DNA of 64,000 nt from Periconia sp. R9002 (lineage: Eukaryota; Ascomycota; Dothideomycetes; Pleosporales; Periconiaceae): assembly GCA_023627715.1 (NCBI GenBank), contig JAMAHW010000012.1, positions 248,001 to 312,000 of the forward strand. Direction: 5' to 3'. Positions within the stretch are counted from its first letter, which is position 1. Every line of letters starts with the position of its first letter. The translations under genes and the position numbers were made by a program. Of the stretch, positions 47,568 to 58,700 are shown piece by piece. The notes below the pieces were generated by a model. The model searched no databases. It saw only the letters and a program-made list of their open reading frames with translations, and was not told the DNA's origin.

Positions 47568-47986
47568 ATATTTAAATATAATACTTTCCTATTCCTAGTG
47601 TTGCCATATTCTTTCAAAGAATCGCCTTGATCGTTCTTTAACTCAACATATGTAGTACTATTAATATAACCAGATCCTACTCCAAAAATACAAGACATCT
47701 GAAGTCCATATCAAGCGATAAGTTCAAAAACTAGATGCGTAAATAGGCAGATAAGGTCGGAACCCACACAAACAGATGCGCAATTATTGATAGCGAGCTG
47801 TGTAGACAGTATTCATCCTGCAAAAAAGGGTTTCATTTATGTTCTATTAAGTAGGAGTCTCTCTACGACTCCGGGGAGCCGACTTAGCCGTCGTGGTGCG
47901 ATGAAATATCATTGTAAATGCAACTCACAATTCTGGAAACCAAAAACAAAAACCGTTTTGGTAATGACTGAATGTGATTGCATTAA
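47568..47986. other. Convergent intergenic region, no gene recognised
   Basis: About 0.42 kb between the 3' ends of the 2EXR and FSH hydrolase genes. AT-rich, nothing recognised. Confidence 0.5.
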
Positions 47987-48766
47987 CTAATTGCGTCTAT
48001 CAAATAGAGATAACAGTTCTTCTTCATCTCGCAGCTCTCGGTAACTCTGCGCTTTGCTCGCATCATCTACTCTGGCAATCAAATTCGCCAACTTAATCAC
48101 ATCGATCCTCGATCTTGGCACGACGTGGCCGTCCCGATAATCCATCGTCTCTGTGTTTTCCTTTGCACATAATTTCCGCAACCTCTTTCCTTCATCATAC
48201 CACACGTCTTTTAACCCAGAAGCCTGAACAGTATAACCGGGGAATTTGAGGTCCTCCCTTCCCAGGGCTGATGATAACGAAGTCAACATCTGTTCCACTT
48301 GATCTAACTGTTCCGTATTGCCACTGGTGTTTGCTCCAATCGATACCACAAATCGCAGATTCGGAAAGTAAGAAAGACCCAGGAGCCTCAGAGAGAGCAT
48401 GGCTAAAGATACCATAGCGCCCTGGCTAAAACCTAGAAGAGCAACCACGTCCTCGGCCTTCACATTCTGATCATCCAATTCCGAGCAGATGTACTTTGCT
48501 ACACCTAGTAGCTCGGTGGCGCGCAACGACGAAGATAGGTTAGGTGCAAGCCACCTATAGTAATTCGGCATGTCGGCGAAGAATGGTAGTACGCCGGGTC
48601 CCGGAGCGCTTGGTATAGGTGCGTCAATTCTGACAAGGTCGTATGTCGCTGACAGGGATCTTGCGAGAGTGTGTGTTTGGATGCCGAATATGTCAGAAGA
48701 GCTGCCGGCGCCGTGCAGTAGAAGCATGACGGGCTTCTTGGTTTTTGTTTTGACGTTGCGCATCAT
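47987..48766 (-). CDS. FSH-type serine hydrolase (LovG-like)
   Basis: Alpha/beta serine hydrolase of the FSH1 family, 259 residues, intronless, ATG at 48766. Landmarks: LLLHGAGSSSDIF (oxyanion strand), nucleophile elbow LLGFSQGAM (S114), D187 in GLKDVW and H214 in RDGHVVP, completing the triad. In lovastatin and related pathways, FSH proteins release the polyketide from its carrier domain by hydrolysis. Here it is divergent from the PKS-NRPS across a 993-base promoter with TGGCTGAC elements, and that synthase lacks a built-in release domain. Off-loading the product or editing stalled chains is therefore a reasonable inference. It could instead be a tailoring esterase. Confidence 0.88.
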   Translation of the reverse strand: MMRNVKTKTKKPVMLLLHGAGSSSDIFGIQTHTLARSLSATYDLVRIDAPIPSAPGPGVLPFFADMPNYYRWLAPNLSSSLRATELLGVAKYICSELDDQNVKAEDVVALLGFSQGAMVSLAMLSLRLLGLSYFPNLRFVVSIGANTSGNTEQLDQVEQMLTSLSSALGREDLKFPGYTVQASGLKDVWYDEGKRLRKLCAKENTETMDYRDGHVVPRSRIDVIKLANLIARVDDASKAQSYRELRDEEELLSLFDRRN

Positions 48767-49169
48767 TTTCTAAGTTGTTTTTTTGTGATATGAGGGGCGA
48801 AATGAAAAACAATATAAAAATCAGTGTTGCTGTAGTTTTGCAAAATAAAGATTTTCTTTACCGTGAGGAGAATTTGATTTTGAATCACTTTTTCACCATC
48901 ACGGAAATTTTATCTGTTCCTTCTGAGTCTGTTCTTTATCCACTCCCTACCCAACGATGTTGATAGATGTCATTCACCGTCCTGGAAGGCATCAGCGCGC
49001 TCGAAGTGACATCATAAGGCACTTTTTTGATTTTCTATCATGACTGAGCTTCTTCAGCAGCGATAGCCACATAGCAAACTGCCAAAGCCATGGTACATGG
49101 CTGATCAATGTAACTGTACAACTCCGATGGGGCTATGTGCCTTCGGAATAGCAGAGTGTTTTCCTTTTT

Positions 49170-49258
49170 AGGCTGACCCAAGACGTCTGGATGGGGTAGA
49201 AAATAGGGCAAAAGTATGGTGATGGCTGACAGTATCGCTGACACGCTTTATGGCTGAC
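49170..49258 (+). promoter_or_regulatory. TGGCTGAC elements, FSH hydrolase / PKS-NRPS promoter
   Basis: Exact copies at 49223-49230 and 49251-49258, plus one-mismatch copies TCGCTGAC at 49235-49242 and AGGCTGAC at 49170-49177: four in 90 bases, all in one orientation. They lie about 500 bases before the PKS-NRPS start and 400-490 before the hydrolase. The rest of 48767-49759 holds no gene I trust. Confidence 0.65.
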
Positions 49259-49759
49259 AGGCGAGAAATCCGTGGGGGCTGTGAATCGAAAAATAGTACA
49301 GCAGGTGCTTGGCCATGTTCAGGATGGTGATTGGCTCGCTTCGCTTCTTTGTTCCTGGAACTTTATCGTTTTCCAACATGAAACAAATGCACGCACCACC
49401 GCCATCGTCATTTCCAGAGCAACACCGATATGGGAAACTCAAAAATGAGCTTGAATTACTGCCTTACGATGGAGTCAAGAGTTCAGCTGCGTTGTTGTAC
49501 CTTACGGGTGGTACTCCGTCGCCGATGTCGTCATCGCTTCACCACACCCTCAGTCGACTTATCAATCTAATGTAAAATGTCGATTCACCTTTACTCATTC
49601 TTCTAGCAAGTTCACTCTGAACACATTCTCACTCCACGAACTGTTCTGTATTATCATTTGGCGCTATTCTGTACTATACCCCTAGCTTTTCACTCAACGA
49701 AATACACATTCTTCATTCTAGCGCATATCCCATCGACTTCCAGTCTTACTCATCTCAAC

Positions 49760-52700
49760 ATGCCATACGTCAATGAGCCCATTGCCGTTGTGGGAAGTGG
49801 TTGCCGCTTCCCTGGCGACTCAACGAATCCCTCTAAACTCTGGGATTTACTCCAAGATCCGCGAGATGTTCAGAGGAACATTGACCGTTTCAGAGCAGAC
49901 AACTTTTACAACAAGGATGGACATTACCACGGCGCGAGTAACGTCCTCGCAGCCTACCTCCTCGAAGAAGACCCGAGGCTCTTTGACTTCCAATTCTTTA
50001 ATATTCCGCTTAGTGAGGCTGAGTCTATTGACCCTCAGCAGAGGTTGTTGATGGAGACTGTCTACGAATCGCTCGAGGCAGCCGGAATTAGCCTTGAAAG
50101 TCTTTCAGAATCTAACACAGCCGTCTACGTCGGCGCTATGTGCAATGATTTTGAGCAAATTGGTAAGCATACATTTTTCTGCAAGTGTTTCGTCTGTAGC
50201 TTACAAAAGTACAGTCTATGGCGATCCCGAAAATGTACCCACGTATGCATCAACTGGATCACATCGAAGCATCTTGGCGAACCGCATCTCGTACTTTTTC
50301 AACTGGCATGGCCCGTCAATGACAATTGACACTGCCTGCTCCAGTAGTTTGATTGCTGTTCATCAGGCAGTGCAGGCGCTACGAAGCGGAGAAGCTCCAG
50401 TCGCTGTCGCCGCTGGATCGAACTTGATCTTTACCCCTACCATGTTCGTTTCAGAGAGCAATTTAAACATGCTGTCCGGCACCGGCCGATCTCGCATGTG
50501 GGATGTAAGTGACCCTTGGTTCTCGCATTTAATGCTTTTCATATTCCACGCGCTTAAACGGAGCTTTTCTTTCTTATCTACTAGTGTATGCTGACATTTT
50601 CTGCTACCAGGCTGGTGCCAACGGATATGCTCGTGGTGAAGGTGTTGGATCTATCATAATGAAAACCCTCTCATCAGCATTGCGAGATGGGGACCACATT
50701 GAATACATAATCCGCGAAACTGGCGTGAACCAGGATGGTAAAACACCTGGAATTACTATGCGTATGTAACATTTCGATTTTGGATTTCTGGGCGTGCTTT
50801 ATGGGTTCTGTGGCCGCAAGAAATGCATACATGTGTTTAGACGTACCGCGCTAATCTTCTTTGTAGCAAGCTCGGAATTACAAGCGGCGTTGATCAGGGA
50901 TACGTACGCCCGGGCTGGATTGGATCCATTGAAACGCCGCGATAGATGCCAATATTTTGAGGCACATGGTACTGGAACACCAGCAGGTGATCCGCAAGAG
51001 GCTGGAGCTATCTACAAATCATTTTATGCCGATAAGAATGAGACTTCAGACAACGATGGATTTGATGACGAGGATATCCTCTACGTTGGATCCATCAAGA
51101 CTATCATCGGTCACACAGAAGGAACCGCTGGTATCGCTGGCATGATGAAGGCCGGTCTGGCAATTCAGAACAAGGCAATCCCGCCGAACATGCATTTTAC
51201 CAAGCTCAACCCGAACATCGAAAAGTTTTATGGCAATCTTCAGATTCCGGTCCAATTACGGGATTGGCCAGACATACCAATCGACGTCCCGCGGCGAGCG
51301 TCGGTGAACTCTTTCGGATTTGGAGGTGCCAATGCCCATGCAATCATCGAAAGCTATGAACCTGAAAAGGCAGCACCACGCAGAGCCATCACTTCCGGAT
51401 CGTCATCAGCTCCATATGCTTTTGTATTTTCTGGAACGTCGGAAAAATCTCTCAATGCCCAGCTCCAGACCTATCTGGTCTTCCTGGACGACAATCCTGA
51501 CTTCGATCTAGGAAAACTCTCTTGGACTCTATCCCGAAGGACAGCTCTCAGCTATCGCGTGGCATTCTCCGCCGATTCTGTGAAGTCTCTGGCGAGCAAA
51601 ATATCAGAGGCTCTAGAAAAAGTCGAAAAGAAAGAGAATTGGTGCTCTCGCGCCAATCCCAAAACGTCACAGGAGATTTTGGGTGTATTCACTGGTCAAG
51701 GTGCCCAGTGGGCGACCATGGGACGAGAGCTTATTCTAGCATCGCACTTTGCCGAATCTATCGTCGACGATCTCGAAGCATCATTGGCCGAGTTGCCAGA
51801 TGCTCCAGAATGGTCACTTAAGGCCGAGATGCTAGCCTCCAAGGAGAACTCACGTATCGCCGAGGGTGTTATCTCTCAGCCTTTGTGCCTCGCCGTTCAA
51901 GTCATGGCGGTCGAGTTACTACGACAAGCTGGAATCCGTTTTTCGGCTGTTGTTGGTCATTCTTCGGGTGAGATTGCCTGTGCGTATGCGTCTGGACTTT
52001 TGTCAGCGAAGGACGCTATACGGGTTGCGTTCTACCGTGGCAAGTACACCCCGCTCGCCAAAGGCGGTGCTATGATCGCTGCCGGGACGGATATGCAGGA
52101 TGCTATCGACCTTTGTAGCCTGCCAAAACTCAAGGGCAGAGCTCAGTTCGCGGCTAGTAATTCTTCGGCTAGCGTCACTATTAGCGGAGATGCGGATGCT
52201 ATTGATCTTGTCGAGAAAGTAATGCAGGATGAATCCAAGTTTGCTCGTAAACTCAAGGTAGATACCGCATATCACAGCTTCCATATGCGCGTTTGCTCCG
52301 AACCGTATATCGAATCCCTCGAAACATGCGGCATCAAGATCCTTGAACCAGCTCCTGATGCCTGCCCCTGGTACTCATCGGTTACGGACGGAAACAAAAG
52401 AGTTACCATGGACATGGCAGATGCCCTAAAAAGCACATACTGGCGCGATAATATGTTAAACCCTGTGCTATTCTCTCAAGCTTTACAGTCCGCACTAGCC
52501 TCCAAAGGAACTCCGGGTCTCGTCCTTGAGGTCGGCCCTCATCCAGCTCTTAAGGGTCCCGCAAGCACGACGATCGAAGAAGCCGTAGGAACATCAGTCC
52601 CTTATTTTGGCACGCTGTCCAGAGGACAAAAAGATGACCTTGCTCTCACCGACACGATTGGCTCGATTTGGACTGTTCTGGGTGCATCGGACATCAATTT

Positions 52701-55700
52701 CCAGGGCTACCACCGAGCTTTTGCCAAGAATGCCATCTTCGAGATCTCCAAGGCACTCCCTACGTATTCCTGGGACCATGAAAAAGTTGTTTGGAACGAA
52801 TCTCGTGTCTCCAAGACGCATCGACTGCGAACTGAAACCAAACATGAACTTCTTGGTGTTCGGTTGTCAGACGAAGTCGAAGGTGAAATGCGATGGAGGA
52901 ACTATTTGAAACCACAAGAGATGCCGTGGTTGACTGGCCACAACATCCAAGGTCAAATGGTTTTTCCTGCAGCAGGTTTTGCCACTATGGCCCTCGAGGC
53001 CGCGCGTAACCTTGCACCATTCGAGTCTATCCGTCTCATGGAGCTACAAAAGTTCAGCATACATAAGGGACTGTCGTTCTTTGATAAGAACAGCAGTGTT
53101 GAGATCATTTTTATCCTATCTAACATCTTGGAGCAGCACGACGTGATAACAGCTGACTTTGCCTGCAATGCCTGTCTTAACAAGGATGCTGGTGACTTCT
53201 CATCTATGGCCAGTGGTAAAGTATCGTTGACTATTGGTGAGCCATCCAAGGATGCGCTCCCTGAGAGGCCACATTGGCCCAACAATTTCATTGACACAAA
53301 CGTCGAGTACTTTTATGAGGAGTTGGCCAACCTCGGATACGGCTATCAGGACATGTTCCAGGGTATTACTGAACTATACCGAACGAACAGTGGTTCTAAA
53401 GGTATTCTTAACATTCCGCAGGACCCAGAGTCGGCAGTACAGAATTGGGTTATTCACCCAGCTACTCTGGACGTTGCTTTTCAAGCCGTTTTCGCTGCAG
53501 TCGGTGTAAGTCCACCCATCAGATGCTTCGTTTGTGAAAGCGAACTCCCCTCTCTGGATATCCATTTGCTGACAGTTTAATCGCAAATCAGGCACCTGGA
53601 GATGGTAGGCTCTGGACACTGCACGTCCCAACAATGATTAACAGCATCACTGTGAATCCCAGAGCGTTTAAAGATACCTCGGGCATCGAGACTTCTCTTC
53701 CCTTTGATGCGTGCCTTGTCGATGCTATTGATGAGGGTATTGCTGGGGATATTGATGTCTACGAAGAAGATGGAAAACAAACTGTTGTGCAGATACAAGG
53801 ACTAAACGTCACACCCCTGACGAAGCCAACTCCAGATGACGACCGAGAAACGTTCGCTGCCATAGAGTGGGAGCCGGCTCAACCCGACCTTATCACTGGC
53901 TGGACTGAGGCCAAGCCCACTGCTGATGAGGAGAAGATCGCCAACTTCGCTGAGCGATTGTCGCTTCTGGTCCTTCGTGACCTTTGCAACGAGGTCGCCA
54001 TGGATGATCTAGGCACAAATGGAACAGACAATCAGCGTGCTTTCATTTCCTGGGCTGAGCACATAATTGACACAGTCCGTGCCGGAGAACATCCGACGTG
54101 CCCTAAACAATGGCTGGCCGATACCTGGGAAGTCCTTCAGGAACCGGCAGAACGGTTTGCCCCTCTGAATTCTCGGGTACAAGCATGCCTCCAAGCCAAG
54201 GACCGCCTCGAATTATTCCTCAAAGGGAAACTATCAGTCGACGACACTGTATCCGACCACGCTTTCTTCTCCAGTATTCCCTTCTATCAGGTTTACGTCG
54301 AGCGCTTGATTGATTTGGTTAAACAGATCAGTTTCCGACACCGCAATATGAGAATACTAGAGATTGGTACTGGAAGCAGCTCTCTCGCGACAAAGATACT
54401 GAGCTCTCTCGGTGACAACTTCACATCATACACCTGCACCAACATGGATGAGGCTCATTTCGGCGAAATACGCGCTCAAATGGATGAATCTTACTCTGAA
54501 AGGTTACAGTCTATGGTCCTTGATCTCGAAGAAGATCCGATAGAGCAAGGCTTCAATAAGGGCTACTATGATTTGGTGCTCGCGGGGAATACTTTACACG
54601 ATACACGTGATCTTCATCAGTCACTGGCTCATATCCGCTCCCTTATGCGCCCTGGGGCTCATCTCGCGTTCCTTGAGCTCACTAGTAACGAATCGCTTGC
54701 TGTTGCGCTTGAGGGGTGCTTAAGGTTGAATTGGTTCGCTGGTATTGAAGAACAGCGCAAGTATTCCCCGCTTATTTCTCAACAGGTGTGGGATGACTTC
54801 CTCCGCGATGCTGGATTTTCAGGAATCGATACTTCCACACCCGAAGAGCGCAATTTCACTGTTCCGTTCTCTGTCATGTGTTCAATGGCCACAAACGAAG
54901 AGATGGACTTCATTCGAGATCCCTTGGCATTGACTGGACAAAAGAAGTTCAAAAACAACCTGCTTATCATCGGAGGAGCCACAATGCGCACTAAGCAGCT
55001 TGTTCGAGGCCTGGAGAAAACTCTAGGTCCATTCTTCCAGGACGTGTTCCTACACGAGACTATGGTGGGAGTTGATGCTCAGATAATAGAATCAGTGCCC
55101 ACCACTATCAATTTGGCTGAGCTCGACGAGCCACTTTTCAAGCCCTTCACGGAAGAGAAGTTCAAGGCGGCCGTGAAGATTTGCGATAATTTGCAGAGCA
55201 TTCTGTGGGTCACGGCAGGTAGCCGAGGAGAAGACCCATACATGAGCATGATGACAGCAGTCGGCCGTTGTTTGGAGGGGGAGATGCCCAATCTTCGGCT
55301 ACAGTTCCTCAACTTTGATGGCAACGACCGACCCACTCCTGAGACGTTGGCCTACCACTTGCTTCGGCTACACATCACACACGATTTCAATGCTCGACCG
55401 GGCATCAAGAAAGGTGGAGAACCGCTCTACACCATAGAACGTGAATTAACGATTCAAAATGGCACTTTGCTCATTCCTCGTTACATCTTCTCCGATACCA
55501 TCAACACCCGTCTCAACTCTGACAGGAGGCTTATCACCCACGATGTCAATCAAGACACCACAGCTGTGGAATTGGACACCTCCAATCCGGCTTATAAGTT
55601 ACTCGAACGCGACCTGGATGGAGATCACGAGTTATTCAAAAATTATCCAGCGGATATCCGTTCAATCAAGGTTACTGTCACCAAGGGGCTACTCAATGCA

Positions 55701-58700
55701 ATCAAGATCAACACGTCAGGCTGTTTCCACGTCGTTTTAGGTCGAACTGCAGAGGGTAGAAAGGTCATTGCCTTGTCTGAGCACAACCAATCCCTCATAT
55801 CGGTTCCCGAATCGCACGTTGTCGAAGTAGAGGTTGAAGATGATAGTGAAGAGAACTTGCTGCTGCAGGTTGCTGCCGAGCTGTTGGCTGAAAGCATTCT
55901 TTCGGATGCCGTTGGATCTGTTCTCGTCCACGAGCCTTCCCAAGCACTTTCAAACAGTCTTAGCGGACTTTGGCATACTGGTAAAGCTGTTGCAATGACG
56001 TCCACATCGTCCACTGTTCGTGGCGCAACAGTCATACACCCATCTTCCCCAGACCGCGCACTGGCTCGAGCTGTTCCTCAAGATACGAAACTCTTCGCAG
56101 ACTTCTCTAAGAGTGAATCTCGATTCAAGAACTTCCTTCCGATGGGCTGCACAACGAAAAACACAACAGATTACATCAGCCCTAGCGCCCAAGCTATCGG
56201 CGCCGTCAATGCTAATGTTCTTCCGGCCGCTGTGAAGCGCGCATATCTTTCTTACAGGCGCCGAACTGAAGAGCTAGATATCACTCTTGCCTCACAAATT
56301 TCCGAGAAACCTATCGGCTCTCTTGACTTCCAAATAGTGGACTGGACCGCCGACAAGACTTTACCGGTCGCAGTCGAGCCTGCCGATGTATCCATCCAGT
56401 TCCGTTCCGACCGGACCTATTTCATGGTTGGGATGGCCGGAGAGCTTGGTCTCCAAACAATCAAATGGATGGTGTCCCGTGGTGCGAAGTTCATTGCCCT
56501 ATCATCAAGGAACCCCAAAGTGGACGCCGGGTGGCTCGAATACATTGCTTCTCAAGGCGCCACGGTCAAGCTATACGCCATGGATGTGACAAGTCGCGAT
56601 TCTGTCCGAGCCGTCCACAAGCAGATCTGTGCAGAAATGCCACCTATTGCTGGTGTCATGAACGGAGCCATGATTCTCATTGATGCTCTATTTTCCAACA
56701 ACGACTTCGCCACATTCGACAAAGTCCTGAGACCGAAGGTCGACGGCACCGTTTACCTGGATGAAGTTTTCAACAAAAATGATCTTGACTTTTTTATTGT
56801 CACGTCGTCTCTCGCTTCAGTGTCCGGAAACATTGGACAAACCGCATACGCTGCAGCGAATGCTTTCATGTGTAGTCTTATTGCTGGTCGCCGCATGCGT
56901 GGACTTGCTGGGAGCGCTTTAAATATGCCGGGTAAGAACATCGCCTATTTCATATTGACCTCTACTAACGCAGCACATCTAGGTATCGTGGGTCTCGGCT
57001 ACTTGAACCGCGACCCTCGCAAACTTTGGCGTCTCAAGAAGATTGGTTATGTCAACATCAGCGAGTGGGAGTTCTTCCAGTTCTTCTCTGAAGCCATTGT
57101 AGCTGGCCGTCCAGACTCTGGCTTGAACCCCGAAATCACAGCAGGACTACAACGGAGCGATGTCTCGAAAGTTGAAGATCCCCCACATTGGTTTTTGACT
57201 CACCGATTCTCAACTTTGCACAAGGTCCCTGCAGATGGAGCTGCCACCGACAGCAACAAGGATGTTGCTTCTCTTCGAAACAAACTCGCCGAGCTGACCA
57301 ACGAAAAAGACGTCAATAGCACTATCTTGGAAGATTTCATCCAAATTCTGTGTATGCGACTGAACATAGACCCATCGTCTGGTCAGGTTACTCCTGATAC
57401 TTCCATTGTTGAATTGGGCGTCGATTCACTGCTTGCGGTAGATATTCGCGCGTGGTTTACAAAAGAACTGGATCTCGATATGCCTGTGCTCAAGATCCTC
57501 GGAGGTTCCACCGTACAAGAGCTGGTCGATGATGCTTTCGGCAGACTGGAATCTAATCTGGTGCCAAAGTTGGCTCGCGATGGCGAAAATTCGACCGCAT
57601 CGGGAGAGCAGCTGGCCAGTAAGGACGACTCAACTACAGATGTTGCGAAGGCTGAGAGCATTCCCGTTGAAGACAACTTCTCAGCTGAGGAGCCGGCAGA
57701 AGAAGTGCTCACTATCGCCCCTCTCGATCTTCCGACCATCGAACAAGTCGAGGAACCTTCTACGGACGCCGCTCAACCAGGCTGGAGTACTGCAAGCTAT
57801 TCACCCTCATCTCGTGGTGATGACTCCTCTGGGGATGTAGAGCCAAGCTCAGGAACGCAGACTCCTATGACTGAAGCCACAGACTCGGAGCCGAATGAAC
57901 TAAAGCATATTGAAGAGGATATGTTCCAGGAAGACGTTGCGAGAGAAAAAGATACGTCGGAACAGGGCGAAAAGCCAGCTGCTAAGCTCTTCTCCAGACT
58001 GCCCGACCGTCCCAAAGGAGAGCTCGAGTTCATCAAGAAAACACAGATGTCTCACGGCACATCACGCTTCTGGTTCTTGATGCAATACCTCCAAGACCCT
58101 ACTTCCTTCAATCTCTTGGCTCATCTCAAGTGTACAGGACACATTGATTTGAAGACTGCTGAAAAAGCCATTCGCGAACTTGGCAACCGTCATGAGATTT
58201 TGCGCACGGCTTTCTTCGCCGATGAAACGCGTGGGAACGAGCCAACAATGGGCGTCCTGAAAGAGTCACCTCTACAACTGGAACATCGTAGCCCGGTGAC
58301 TCAGGGTGACATCGACGCCGAAATCGAGGAACTTTTGAACTACGAATTCAAGCTGGAGCAAGGCGAGACGATTCGGGCGAAAATCCTGTCTCTGGACGAG
58401 AACACGCATCACGTTTTGTTTGCTTTCCACCACATTGCTATGGATGGATTCAGTTTCAATATCATGCTTGCCGAGGTCAATCAGCTTTACGACGGCCAGA
58501 AACTAGCCCCCGTTAGTTTGCAGTTCACGGACTTCGCCGAACGCCAACGGAAGCAAATTGCGGATGGTAGTTTTGATGGTGAATTCCATTTCTGGAAAGA
58601 CATGTACAGCCAGAAGTTGCCATCAGGAGAGACCATACCAGACTTCCCAGAACCACTTCCTCTATTCAACCTTGCCCAGAGCACTCGCAAGAGCCTGGAC

